A stretch of 64,000 bases of DNA, taken from the NCBI RefSeq assembly GCF_963575615.1, contig NZ_CAUYTL010000012.1, forward strand, positions 1 to 64,000, read 5' to 3'. The DNA is from Listeria_A hofi (GTDB lineage Bacteria; Bacillota; Bacilli; Lactobacillales; Listeriaceae). This document shows positions 7,975 to 16,752 of this stretch, piece by piece (the first letter of the stretch is position 1; every line of letters begins with the position of its first letter). Under the pieces are notes generated by a model that did no database searches, was not told the origin of the DNA, and saw only the letters and a program-made list of their open reading frames with translations. The position numbers were made by a program, and so were the translations under genes.

Positions 7975-8204
7975 GGGGTCTGAGACATAACCTAAAATAA
8001 ACCGGCGACAAGCGCTCGCATTCAGGAATTTGGCGGACTTCCGGTTCTCATGTACAGTCGTACACTCCGCTTCCGGCTTCCACAAAATCCCCTGAATACA
8101 AACGCTTTCGCTCGATTTGTGTCAAGCAAGATTCACATCCTACTCGAAAAAAAGGATTTGTGATACCTTGCTTATTTTGTATGAAAATGAGTTTTGTCCC
8201 GTAC
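7975..8204. repeat. Dispersed intergenic hairpin repeat, long form
   Basis: The element runs from GGGGTCTGAGACATAAC to GTTTTGTCCC; its ends can pair (GACATAAC with GTTTTGTC). Inside are two nested inverted repeats: ATTCAGGAA..TCCCCTGAAT (8019-8098), and GCAAGATTCACATCCT paired with AGGATTTGTGAT..CTTGC (8126-8171). The short copy at 28741-28850 lacks the first hairpin. The element fills most of the 385-bp gap between the antitoxin and yunF; bases 7830-7974 show nothing else recognisable. It may act as a terminator. Confidence 0.7.
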
Positions 8205-8214
8205 TCCTCGAAAA

Positions 8215-9060
8215 TCATATATCAAATAAATTCATTTGCATTGGTGCAAGCCCTTCATAGGAAATATTTAATGCTTTTTGAAGTTGTTTCGCATTATCCG
8301 CTGCATCCCCGCCAGAATTATTATTAAAAATCACAATCACTTCTTTGGAATGTTTTTGTAAATGTCTAATATTTTCTGCCCAATAATTGATTTCCTCTTC
8401 ATTATAACGGTAAAGCGTCCTAACTTCGCGCCATTCCGGACTATTCGCTTTCATCCATCCCGCGCTATTTCTCCCATGCAAACGCACTAAAGTCATCGCT
8501 TCATTCGTTGCCCGCAATACAATCGGTACGCTACCATTTCCAACTTGAGGCTCATCAACAACCGTATGAATAAAACCTAAATCCTTTAGCAAAGCCAGCG
8601 TTTGTGGCGTATTCGTCTCCGTATACCAAGTCTTATTCCGAAATTCGATGGCAAGTGGCAAGTCTCCCATTTTTTCACGAATTGCTCGTAAGTAAGTTAC
8701 ATTTTCTTTCGTACAACCAAAATATGGCGGGAATTGAAATAGAATCGCTTTAAGTCTCCCACTTTCACTCATTGGCGCAATCGCATCCATAAAACGACGG
8801 TACATCTCTGTTTCCGAATCATAATACTGCTGCCATTCCTTGTGCTTTGTCATCGCTTGAAAAGCCTTCACGACAAATGAAAATTCTTCTGGCGTCCTTT
8901 CCACCCATCGCTCCGTCGTAAGTGGTGAAGGAATCGCATAAAAACTCGTATCCACTTCCACCATCGGAAAATTTCCTGCATAGTCCTCTAGTTTGTGCTT
9001 ACTCGTGCTCGAATACAATGTTTCATGATCGCTCCATCCCGTCAGTCCAATCGTTATCAT
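8215..9060 (-). CDS. yunF: DUF72 family protein YunF
   Basis: The 281-residue protein belongs to the DUF72 family, which has a TIM-barrel fold: ITIGLTGWSDHETLY at the N terminus, VEVDTSFYAIPS, LFQFPPYFG, LAIEFRNKTWY, LVRLHGRN and a VIVIFNNNSGGDAADNA segment. Function is unknown. The last residues, QMNLFDI, resemble the sliding-clamp-binding motif QL(S/D)LF, which could link it to DNA repair or replication. Length and start are normal. Confidence 0.88.
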   Translation of the reverse strand: MITIGLTGWSDHETLYSSTSKHKLEDYAGNFPMVEVDTSFYAIPSPLTTERWVERTPEEFSFVVKAFQAMTKHKEWQQYYDSETEMYRRFMDAIAPMSESGRLKAILFQFPPYFGCTKENVTYLRAIREKMGDLPLAIEFRNKTWYTETNTPQTLALLKDLGFIHTVVDEPQVGNGSVPIVLRATNEAMTLVRLHGRNSAGWMKANSPEWREVRTLYRYNEEEINYWAENIRHLQKHSKEVIVIFNNNSGGDAADNAKQLQKALNISYEGLAPMQMNLFDI

Positions 9061-9077
9061 TGCAAAACTACCCCTCT

Positions 9078-9482
9078 CTATCGTTTAGATTTCATTGCTC
9101 GCGTAATCATCAAATCCTTCTGATTCGCCAACTTCAAATATTCCGGATTATCCACCGCCACCAATTTCACATAACCATCCTGATTAAAATGCAACCCCCA
9201 TCCGTATCGCTTACCCAATGGCGACGTCCGCATACAGGCCTGACTCTTCCCAAAAAAAGCTGCTCTTTCTGATTCACGTGCTCCCTCTGGAATATTTTTA
9301 TGCAACATATGCGTCTCGAACAGCACTTCCTCCTGCGTATATTTATAATCATGACTATTTAAAAGTTCAAATTGAATCTCGCCAACCGTTTTATTTGGCC
9401 GTTTCGTATTTGGAATTATACCATGATCAGCTTTACTGTCTTCTGCGACCAAGATAAAGGTATTATAATAGTTTAAATTCAT
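9078..9482 (-). CDS. DUF6157-like protein of unknown function
   Basis: The 134-residue cytoplasmic protein begins MNLNYYNTFILVAEDS and contains KTVGEIQFELL, RAAFFGKSQACMRTSPLGKRYGWG and DGYVKLVAVDNPEY. I associate this pattern with DUF6157; no function is known. The ATG at 9482 is preferred to an in-frame GTG nine bases upstream because AGTAGGTG is correctly spaced for the ATG. It lies 17 nt upstream of yunF on the same strand and may be co-transcribed with it. Confidence 0.75.
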   Translation of the reverse strand: MNLNYYNTFILVAEDSKADHGIIPNTKRPNKTVGEIQFELLNSHDYKYTQEEVLFETHMLHKNIPEGARESERAAFFGKSQACMRTSPLGKRYGWGLHFNQDGYVKLVAVDNPEYLKLANQKDLMITRAMKSKR

Positions 9483-9538
9483 TTTTTGCACCTACTTCTA
9501 ATTTTTATTGTACAATAGCAAAAAGGAGGAATGTTATC

Positions 9539-9829
9539 ATGATTCTAGAAAGCGCTCTACTGCATGTCACACAAGGCGATACAAATCAATTCAAGCGGGA
9601 CTTTTCCACTGCGTCAGAAATTATTAGTTCCATGCCTGGTTATATCCAACATGAATTACATCAATGCCTAGAAAATGAAACGGAATATTTATTACTCGTT
9701 CAGTGGGAAACATTAGAAGCTCATACAGAAGGCTTTCGAACATCGGATGCTTATGAAGATTGGAAAAAGCTCCTCCATCATTATTATAACCCTTTCCCCA
9801 AAGTGAAGCACTTTACACGAATTATTTAA
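9539..9829 (+). CDS. Antibiotic biosynthesis monooxygenase (ABM) domain protein
   Basis: The 96-residue single-domain protein fits the dimeric alpha-beta barrel of the ABM superfamily: a first strand LESALLHVTQGD, a helix with FSTASEIISSMPGYIQHELH, a strand YLLLVQWETLEAHTEGF and SDAYEDWKKLLHHYYNPFPKVKHF. Members include cofactor-free monooxygenases and IsdG-type haem enzymes. The IsdG Asn/Trp/His set is not clear here, so substrate is unassigned. AAGGAGG precedes the ATG and a terminator follows at once, so it is a single-gene unit. Confidence 0.8.
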   Translation: MILESALLHVTQGDTNQFKRDFSTASEIISSMPGYIQHELHQCLENETEYLLLVQWETLEAHTEGFRTSDAYEDWKKLLHHYYNPFPKVKHFTRII

Positions 9830-9837
9830 TACTAAAA

Positions 9838-9865
9838 AACTTGAGGGGACTAGTTCCCTCAAGTT
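9838..9865. terminator. Bidirectional terminator
   Basis: CTTGAGGG (from 9840) pairs with CCCTCAAG (9856-9863), flanked by A-rich and T-rich sequence, between the convergent ABM gene and the UvrA-like gene. Confidence 0.8.
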
Positions 9866-9870
9866 CAGCT

Positions 9871-12111
9871 TTAGATATAGCGAGCAGTTATAGATTTCCC
9901 GTACATCTTTAAATCTTGTGGCGTGCCTTCAAATAAGATTTTGCCACCTTTACTCCCACCTTCTGGACCAAGATCAATAATCCAATCAGCTTTTCTCACG
10001 ATATCTAGGTTATGTTCAATCACAATCACCGTATTTCCTTTATCCACTAAATGATTCATGATTTCCATAATATGCGTTATATCTGACATATGAAGCCCAG
10101 TTGTCGGCTCGTCCATGATATAAATGCTCCCTTTTTTGTGCAACTCATTGGCGAGTTTTAACCGCTGACATTCCCCTCCTGATAGCGTGTTCAGCGATTG
10201 TCCTAGCGCAATATAGCCAAGGCCAACATCACGCATAGCTTCTAGTTTTTTCGTGATTTTTTTAAGCTGGAAGAAATCCAATGATTCCAAGACAGTCATT
10301 TCCAACACATCACTGATTGACTTGCCAGCTACTTTATATTGCAAAATTTCTTCTTGAAAACGTTTCCCACCGCAAGCTTCACACGATGTTCTAATAGCTT
10401 CCATAAATGCTAAATCCATCGACACGACGCCAAGCCCTTTGCATTCAGGGCACGCGCCTTTGGAATTGTAACTAAACAAAGATGGGCTCACCTGATTTGT
10501 TTCACCAAATAATTTGCGAATCGTGTCCATGATGCCTGTATAAGTTGCGGAATTCGAGCGAACATTAGCATGTGCGGCAGATTGATCTATCACGATTGCA
10601 TCTGGATTTTCTTTTAAAAATACTTGATTGATGAGCGTACTTTTTCCAGAACCGGCAACACCAGTTACAACGGTCAAAATACCTTTTGGAATCGATACAC
10701 GGACGTTTTGTAAATTGTGAAGAGAACTTTGAATGATTGGCAAACTGCTACTTGCCTCACGTACCATTGCTTTTATTTCTGCTTTATTGTTCATATGCTT
10801 CCCGGTTAATGTATCCGATTGAAGCAAGTCCTCATAACTTCCTTCAAACATAATCTGTCCACCATTTTTTCCAGCATGGGGGCCAATATCCACAACGTGA
10901 TCGGCAATCTTAATCACATCAGGGTCATGTTCTACTACAATCACGGTGTTTCCTTTGTCTCGGAGCTTTTGGAGTAGCTCGTTCAAACGGTGAACATCTC
11001 GCGGGTGCAGTCCAACACTCGGTTCATCAAAAATGTAAAGCAAATCCGTTAAACTACTATTCAAATGACGAACCATCTTAATTCGCTGCGATTCCCCACC
11101 AGAGAGCGTTGTCGTTTCCCGATCCAAACTCACATAATCTAGCCCAATATCAATCAAATGTTGCAATCGCTCCACAATACTATCTACCATCGGCATTGCA
11201 ACTGAATCTGTAATTTCTTTAAGAATTGGAATCAAATCGTCAATTTGTCGAGCCGTATAATCCGCAATATGATACCCATTTATTTTGCAGCTAAGCGTTT
11301 GCTGAGAAAGTCTCGTCCCATCGCATGTTGGACAATGTACCTCTGAGGTGAACAACTCGACGCGTTTCTTTGTTGATTCTCCCATTTCACCGTCCTTATT
11401 AATATAAAGCCGATCAAATTTCTCAATAATCCCCTCATACGTAGCATTCATTTCACCCGTTGGCATATCAATTTTAAACTTAATATCTTTCGCGTATAGA
11501 AATTTATCCCATTCCTCTGCTGTATAATCCTCAAGCTTCTTGTCATTATCAAAAAAACCAGAAAATGAATACAAATTCCAATACCACGTTCCGACTGCAA
11601 AAGTCGGAAATAAAATCGCGCCTTCATTCAACGACTTGGTTTTATCTAAGAATTTATCTAAATCAAGTGTTACTTTCCGACCAAGTCCATGACAATCCGG
11701 ACACATCCCGGCCGGATCATTGAATGAAAATAAGTTCGATCCACCAATTTCCGGCTTCCCAATTCTTGAAAAAAGGAGACGAATAATCGGATTAATATCT
11801 GTGATTGTTCCGAGTGTTGAACGTGAATTACCGCCTAATCGCTTTTGGTCAATAATAACGGATGTTGACAAGTTCTCAATTCGATCCGCATCTGGTTGGC
11901 GATATTTAGGCAGAAAATTCCGAATATAATTGCTGTACGTTTCATTTAATTGTCTTTGTGACTCTGTTGCAATCGTTCCAAATACGATAGAAGACTTTCC
12001 AGACCCAGACACCCCAGTAAAAATAGTGATTTTCCGCTTAGGTATTTTGAGTGAGACATTTTGCAAATTATTTTCGCGTGCACCTATTAATTCGATGTAT
12101 TCCTGTTTCAT
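9871..12111 (-). CDS. UvrA2-like excinuclease ATPase (short UvrA paralogue)
   Basis: The product is 746 residues against about 950 for housekeeping UvrA. It has two ABC ATPase modules: Walker A GVSGSGKSS (near residue 32) and GVAGSGKST (near 490), with signature motifs LSGGESQR and LSGGECQR. Zinc-binding pairs CPDCHGLG, CPTCDGTR, CPECKGLG and CEACGGKR are kept. The shorter length fits UvrA2/drug-resistance UvrA proteins that lack the UvrB-binding insert. The ATG at 12111 follows GAGGAG; the longer frame has no ribosome-binding site. It lies downstream of a UvrC-like gene. A role in damage recognition or drug-DNA adduct tolerance is inferred. Confidence 0.85.
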   Translation of the reverse strand: MKQEYIELIGARENNLQNVSLKIPKRKITIFTGVSGSGKSSIVFGTIATESQRQLNETYSNYIRNFLPKYRQPDADRIENLSTSVIIDQKRLGGNSRSTLGTITDINPIIRLLFSRIGKPEIGGSNLFSFNDPAGMCPDCHGLGRKVTLDLDKFLDKTKSLNEGAILFPTFAVGTWYWNLYSFSGFFDNDKKLEDYTAEEWDKFLYAKDIKFKIDMPTGEMNATYEGIIEKFDRLYINKDGEMGESTKKRVELFTSEVHCPTCDGTRLSQQTLSCKINGYHIADYTARQIDDLIPILKEITDSVAMPMVDSIVERLQHLIDIGLDYVSLDRETTTLSGGESQRIKMVRHLNSSLTDLLYIFDEPSVGLHPRDVHRLNELLQKLRDKGNTVIVVEHDPDVIKIADHVVDIGPHAGKNGGQIMFEGSYEDLLQSDTLTGKHMNNKAEIKAMVREASSSLPIIQSSLHNLQNVRVSIPKGILTVVTGVAGSGKSTLINQVFLKENPDAIVIDQSAAHANVRSNSATYTGIMDTIRKLFGETNQVSPSLFSYNSKGACPECKGLGVVSMDLAFMEAIRTSCEACGGKRFQEEILQYKVAGKSISDVLEMTVLESLDFFQLKKITKKLEAMRDVGLGYIALGQSLNTLSGGECQRLKLANELHKKGSIYIMDEPTTGLHMSDITHIMEIMNHLVDKGNTVIVIEHNLDIVRKADWIIDLGPEGGSKGGKILFEGTPQDLKMYGKSITARYI

Positions 12112-12214
12112 GAAACTCCTCCTCATTAGATACATTTAGGCCGAAATCAAGTTTTTGAAATCAGCCCAGCTTTACATTATAGTTGATTCATCAATGCTGA
12201 GTCAAGTAAACTAT

Positions 12215-13303
12215 TCATCTTTCTCTTTCCGCGTAATGAAGCATTTTTAAATGAGCATCTAGAACTGTTTGTGCATCTTTTTGTAATTGCTCTAATAGTA
12301 TTTTTTTCTCGCCTTTTTTTGGTATTCGCACCTTTATATCCAAAGATTGTGCTAATAATTTAGCGTCTAGTTGATCTGGAACTAGTAATTCTTTTGGACG
12401 CAGATGATTTGGATGATTGTAAAAAGCCATGAGAAAACTTTCTATCATGTCATTCACCTCGCCAACAAACTCGAAAACTTTAGAGCTCCGTCCAACGATA
12501 GCTCCATTCCGGACAAAAACCAGCTGAATAGCACAAAATTGGTCATGCTCGACAAAATTCATCAGATTTCGATGATAAAAATCACGTGGCCATATTTTTT
12601 GCTTTTCTGTCACGCGCTCTAGAACATGCAACATTTCATGGCTTTCCTTTGCGCGTTCAAATTCTAGATTCTCTATTTGACGATGCATTCGAGTTTCAAT
12701 TTCATTTCTCACATCCCGATACCCACCATTTAAAAAGTTGGTAATCTTGTTAATCTGAGCTTCATATTCTTCTTTTGCGACATCCCGTGCACATGGTCCA
12801 ATACACATGCCGATATGATAGTAAAAACAGGGACGACCTTTTTTCCCGTTGCAATGGCATAAAGGATAGATTTTCTGTAGCAATTCCAGTGTTTCTTCTG
12901 CCTTGTAGCGACTAGTATATGGGCCAAAATAATGCGCGCCATCCTTTGCTATTTCTTTCGCCAATTCGAGATGTGGATTTTTTTCGTTCGTTATTTTGAG
13001 ATAGATGTATTGGATTTCGTCTTTCAACATGACGTTAAATGGTGGCTGATACTTCATAATAAGCGTCATTTCAAGCATTAGAGCCTCTTGTTCCGTATCC
13101 GTGATAATCAGCTCAAAATCATGAATGTTATGAACTAAACGCGCAGTTTTTCCCATCTGCTTTTTCGTAAAATAAGATTTCACACGTTGTTTTAGATTTT
13201 TAGACTTCCCAATATATAAAATTTCACCTTTTTTATCCCGATATATGTAGCAACCGGGTAATTCAGGTAATGTTTTTAATTTTTGTTTTAACTCTGTCTC
13301 CAC
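12215..13303 (-). CDS. UvrC-like GIY-YIG protein lacking the RNase H-like nuclease half
   Basis: The 362-residue product carries the UvrC N-terminal GIY-YIG nuclease (PGCYIYRDKKGEILYIGKSKN, residues 15-35), the cysteine cluster seen in UvrC (CHCNGKKGRPCFYYHIGMC), a UVR motif (RQIENLEFERAKESHEML) and the following linker (ESFLMAFYNHP). It stops before the RNase H-like endonuclease and helix-hairpin-helix domains that complete the roughly 600-residue UvrC. It could therefore make only the 3' incision, like E. coli Cho. It is upstream of the UvrA2-like gene on the same strand, with a gap of about 100 nt. The full stop codon and clean end argue against recent truncation. Confidence 0.85.
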   Translation of the reverse strand: METELKQKLKTLPELPGCYIYRDKKGEILYIGKSKNLKQRVKSYFTKKQMGKTARLVHNIHDFELIITDTEQEALMLEMTLIMKYQPPFNVMLKDEIQYIYLKITNEKNPHLELAKEIAKDGAHYFGPYTSRYKAEETLELLQKIYPLCHCNGKKGRPCFYYHIGMCIGPCARDVAKEEYEAQINKITNFLNGGYRDVRNEIETRMHRQIENLEFERAKESHEMLHVLERVTEKQKIWPRDFYHRNLMNFVEHDQFCAIQLVFVRNGAIVGRSSKVFEFVGEVNDMIESFLMAFYNHPNHLRPKELLVPDQLDAKLLAQSLDIKVRIPKKGEKKILLEQLQKDAQTVLDAHLKMLHYAERER

Positions 13304-13411
13304 AGCTACACCTCCAAAACGTGCATCGGCTCTTTCATTTTAGACTTTGCTAGCGTTTTTGTAAAGTTTGCTAAACAGCCAACTGTATTCATCGTCTCGG
13401 CTAGACAAAAA

Positions 13412-13458
13412 CAGAGCCTTTTAGAGAAGTTAACATCGAACTTCAGAAAAAGACTCTG
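13412..13458 (-). terminator. Terminator of the chitinase gene
   Basis: A long imperfect stem (CAGAGcCTTTT..AAAAGaCTCTG, with an inner GAAGTT/AACTTC stem) 32 nt past the chitinase stop; the minus-strand 3' side continues into TTTTTGT. Confidence 0.75.
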
Positions 13459-13489
13459 CGATTATTATTGCATTTCAAGCTAGCTTATC

Positions 13490-15364
13490 TCACTGTATAA
13501 CTAGTTCCCACGGGCCCCATTCACCTACACCAGGAACGTCTCCTTGTGTCCACCATTTCGCTTTGTAAGTTTTTCCTTGGTATATCGCAGTATCGCCTGC
13601 AACGTAAATAGCGTCAGCCTTCCATGTATCTCCAGCTGGTAATGAGCTTACTATTACTGTCACTGCATTGCTCGATACAGTGCTTGTTCCTGTCGCCGAA
13701 CTATCTGTGTTGGTTACGATGCAATAGTAATAGCTTGTCCCTACCACACTTGTTGATGCATTATAAGTTGCACTTGTTGCGCCACTTATTGCTGTACCGC
13801 CAGTGTTCACCTTACTAGAAGCCTTATACCATTGATAACTAAGTGCTCCTTGTGGTACATTAGCTCCAATTGAAAGCGATGCTGTCCCCCCCAAAGTAAC
13901 CGACTTATCAGTTGGTTGGCTAGTAATAGTAGGTATTGCGGCATTGCTTGTGTTACTAACGACTACAGATACTGCATTACTTGTCGTTGTTGCTGTCTTG
14001 GTACCTGTCGCGCTGTTATCCGTATTTGTTACAACACAGTAGTAATAATTGGTACCTTCTGCGCTTGTTGGTGCATTATAAGTTGTGCTTGTTGCACCGC
14101 TTATTGCTGTACCGCCAGTGTTCACTTTGCTAGCAGCTTTATACCATTGATAGCTAAGCGTCCCTTTAGATACAGAGCTGACAACTGTTAGATCCGCAGT
14201 CTCACCTATTTTTACAGTTTTGTCAGTAGGTTGGCTAGAGATTGTTGGAGCCTTAGCATTTGGTGACGTTTGGTCTCCATCATTTGCAGCTTTAATAATT
14301 GGCGCAATCGTGTTTACAAAGTTGTTGCCGTTCGCTTCATCCCAACCAATCGACCATGTCATAATTCCACGGTAAGTAGGGTATTTGCCAAGTAGCGTAT
14401 TTAGGGCTGATGCATAGACAGAAACGCTTTGTGCACCATTACCTGCACCGGTAGTAGACGGAACTCCAAAAGCAACTTGATCCGGTCTTAACCCTGCAAA
14501 AGTTCCTTTATCCATCGTTACAAATCCCGTAATAAGCATCTCAGAAAGGCGAGTATATCCTTCTGCAGAGTAAACTTGTGCAAAAGGTGCACCGGCATTT
14601 GCTGATGGTTGTAGCCAAGCAAAGTCGCCATTGAAACCGTTATAGTATTGTGGGTGAATATAGGTCAAAATATCACGCGCGGCGTTAAGAACCGGTAGAA
14701 ACGCTCCACCATTTCCAGTACTAATAGCGCCATTTTGAACATAGCAGTACTCAGGAGCTGCAGAAATAATGAAGTCAGGTCCGTAAGTAGTTTTCAAATT
14801 GCGTAGTAAATATTCAAGGTTTATGGATTGCTGTGATGTCAGGTTGCCAATTTTGTCCGTGCTCATAACAGCTATGGAACTGCCTTCAAAATCAACGTCG
14901 AAGCCATCGAAACCGTATTCATTAATAATATTTTTAACACCATTCAAGAAAGTATCACGCTGGGCAGTGTTATCCATATGAACAACACCATTTTGTCCAC
15001 CGCAAGAAATGACGATTTTCTTACCTTGTGCTTGTAGTGTTTTAATGTCTGCTTTAAACGCGGCTATCTGTTGAGCCTCTGTGCCTGAGTAGACTGCTGA
15101 GAGATCCATGGATAGATTTGGCGTGTAATAGTTACCTTTCGTCTCAATAAAGGAAACGTTGATAACATCCCATCCTGAACTTGCTTGAGCCAATGTTTTT
15201 TTGGAGCCACCATTACCGCCTAGCCAATAACCTATGTTTACGTGTGGTTTAAGCTGTGTGTTTAATGCAGCGGATGCATGTGTTGTAAACGCGATTATAG
15301 AAGTGAGTAGTAAAATGAGAGCTAAGCCTGCTGTCAAAATATTTCTTTTCAATGATTTGGTCAT
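13490..15364 (-). CDS. Secreted modular chitinase (GH18, two Ig-like modules, CBM5/12)
   Basis: The 624-residue preprotein starts with a signal peptide ending THASA (cleavage near residue 32). A GH18 catalytic domain follows to about 370, with SCGG and the catalytic DGFDVDFE motif (Asp153 to Glu160). Two nearly identical Ig-like modules (each SQPTDK..LSYQWYKA..YYYC) and a C-terminal chitin-binding CBM5/12 (WKADAIYVAGDTAIYQG, then KWWTQGD) complete it. It would hydrolyse chitin or related oligosaccharides outside the cell. The ATG at 15364 follows AGGGGG. A good promoter lies 215 nt upstream of the start, leaving a long 5' leader; bases 15615-15777 show nothing further. Confidence 0.92.
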   Translation of the reverse strand: MTKSLKRNILTAGLALILLLTSIIAFTTHASAALNTQLKPHVNIGYWLGGNGGSKKTLAQASSGWDVINVSFIETKGNYYTPNLSMDLSAVYSGTEAQQIAAFKADIKTLQAQGKKIVISCGGQNGVVHMDNTAQRDTFLNGVKNIINEYGFDGFDVDFEGSSIAVMSTDKIGNLTSQQSINLEYLLRNLKTTYGPDFIISAAPEYCYVQNGAISTGNGGAFLPVLNAARDILTYIHPQYYNGFNGDFAWLQPSANAGAPFAQVYSAEGYTRLSEMLITGFVTMDKGTFAGLRPDQVAFGVPSTTGAGNGAQSVSVYASALNTLLGKYPTYRGIMTWSIGWDEANGNNFVNTIAPIIKAANDGDQTSPNAKAPTISSQPTDKTVKIGETADLTVVSSVSKGTLSYQWYKAASKVNTGGTAISGATSTTYNAPTSAEGTNYYYCVVTNTDNSATGTKTATTTSNAVSVVVSNTSNAAIPTITSQPTDKSVTLGGTASLSIGANVPQGALSYQWYKASSKVNTGGTAISGATSATYNASTSVVGTSYYYCIVTNTDSSATGTSTVSSNAVTVIVSSLPAGDTWKADAIYVAGDTAIYQGKTYKAKWWTQGDVPGVGEWGPWELVIQ

Positions 15365-15585
15365 GAAAAATCCCCCTAATATAATAATTCTTATTACCAT
15401 GGTTGGATACTTTGATGCTATTCCCTCAAAAATCCCCCTCTCACATCATTCTATTTTCACTAGGTTTCTTCCATGCTGCTTGGGAATCATCTTTGTTTTA
15501 ATTAGCTAGTATGCGGACATATATTCTCATTCCCTAAATAAGAATACGCTTCCATAAAATTATTATCAAAAATTCCCATGTACTT

Positions 15586-15614
15586 ATATTAGAAGAAAGT
15601 TATATAAATGTCAA
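15586..15614 (-). promoter_or_regulatory. Sigma-A promoter of the chitinase gene
   Basis: On the minus strand TTGACA (15609-15614), a 17-nt spacer and TAATAT (15586-15591). Predicted start about 15579, giving a leader of about 215 nt before the chitinase ATG. Confidence 0.7.
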
Positions 15615-15777
15615 TTTTGAAATCTAATTACCAATACACTAGCGTAATGATTCTTTCTTCTCATATATTGAAACATGCTCATGCCTCTATAAAGGCCACT
15701 GCTGACATGGATGTTTGTCTCAAAATCGAAACACTGCCGATATAGCTTATTTATGAATCATGACGTCTATTAGGTTG

Positions 15778-16752
15778 CTATTGCTTTTTAAAATAGCCAG
15801 AGTAGAATCCCCTTTCTTTGTCCAGCCAAAACGTCCCCGCCAATAATACACAGAGAAATAGGATACCGCTGCCAATCGCAATCGGCATGTTTATAGCTTT
15901 TGCCGGTACCATATCAAGGCTTGCTGCTGATGTATTAAAAACTTTTTGAATAGAATATAAGGTGATATTTTTGAAATCATATGCTCCTAATTTCGGTAAA
16001 ATGAGCATATACACAAAAATCACTAGCAGCGGGATTGTTTGATTTTTGACTAGCGTAGTAAAACAATACATACATACTACATATGCAGCTCCGATAACAA
16101 ACATAGTTATCAGTTCCATCGGTAGTTTATTTACAAATAGCACTTGATTATTTGGTAAATAAGATAAATATGGTGTTTTTATAGGGACTAATAGATTAAC
16201 TAGCCACTGAATAATGGGGGCGCAAACAAGTATTTGTGCCAAGACAATGCCTAGATTCACCATTCCTGCTAGTATTTGACCAAAAAAGTAGGATGCCTTA
16301 CCATACTGTAAAATAAGAAACTTATCTGCAGAATATTTAATATTTGTGTACGCTAAAAATATGCCGTAAATGCCTATCATCAATTGGAAAAAGACAAAGC
16401 CAATCGACGTAAAGAGCTGGTTAAACGCATTCAGGGGTTGCCTGGCATTATAATGTGCTACCATTTTAGAAAAATCATATTTAATATAATTATCCACCTG
16501 CTGCCCGCCACCTTCCGTGTACGTGACATTAACATCTTGCTTTAAAAAATCCTCTAAATTTAGCTGACTATCACTCTTTTGTACCTCTTCTAAATCACGT
16601 GTTACTGTAGTCACACTTTCTTTGTAGGAGGCTACTTGGGAAATAGAAGCAATGCTACATAAGAGCACAATGACAATCAGGAAAACCGAAAAATACTTAG
16701 CTTTTAGTTGGTAGTTTAATTGTTGCTTTATGACTGCCGATATATTTTTCAT
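15778..16752 (-). CDS. ABC transporter permease
   Basis: The 324-residue membrane protein has one N-terminal helix (about 19-37), an extracellular segment of about 75 residues (SYKESVTTVTRDLEEV onwards), then five or six more helices. This is the topology of ABC-2-like permeases in bacteriocin/lantibiotic-immunity or peptide-export systems. I do not recognise a named family. Its start overlaps the ATPase gene by 56 nt, but a strong GGGAGGAG lies before the ATG, so the overlap is real and the pair forms one transporter. The substrate is unknown; the secreted protein gene upstream is the obvious candidate partner. Confidence 0.8.
   Translation of the reverse strand: MKNISAVIKQQLNYQLKAKYFSVFLIVIVLLCSIASISQVASYKESVTTVTRDLEEVQKSDSQLNLEDFLKQDVNVTYTEGGGQQVDNYIKYDFSKMVAHYNARQPLNAFNQLFTSIGFVFFQLMIGIYGIFLAYTNIKYSADKFLILQYGKASYFFGQILAGMVNLGIVLAQILVCAPIIQWLVNLLVPIKTPYLSYLPNNQVLFVNKLPMELITMFVIGAAYVVCMYCFTTLVKNQTIPLLVIFVYMLILPKLGAYDFKNITLYSIQKVFNTSAASLDMVPAKAINMPIAIGSGILFLCVLLAGTFWLDKERGFYSGYFKKQ

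Noticed and set aside
9167..9457. Overlapping frames in the DUF6157 gene on both strands
   Set aside because: They have no ribosome-binding site and lie fully inside a gene with conserved motifs; they are shadows.
13916..14191. Cysteine-rich frame on the plus strand opposite the chitinase Ig modules
   Set aside because: It is the antisense of repeated Thr/Ala/Tyr codons, has no ribosome-binding site and is low complexity.
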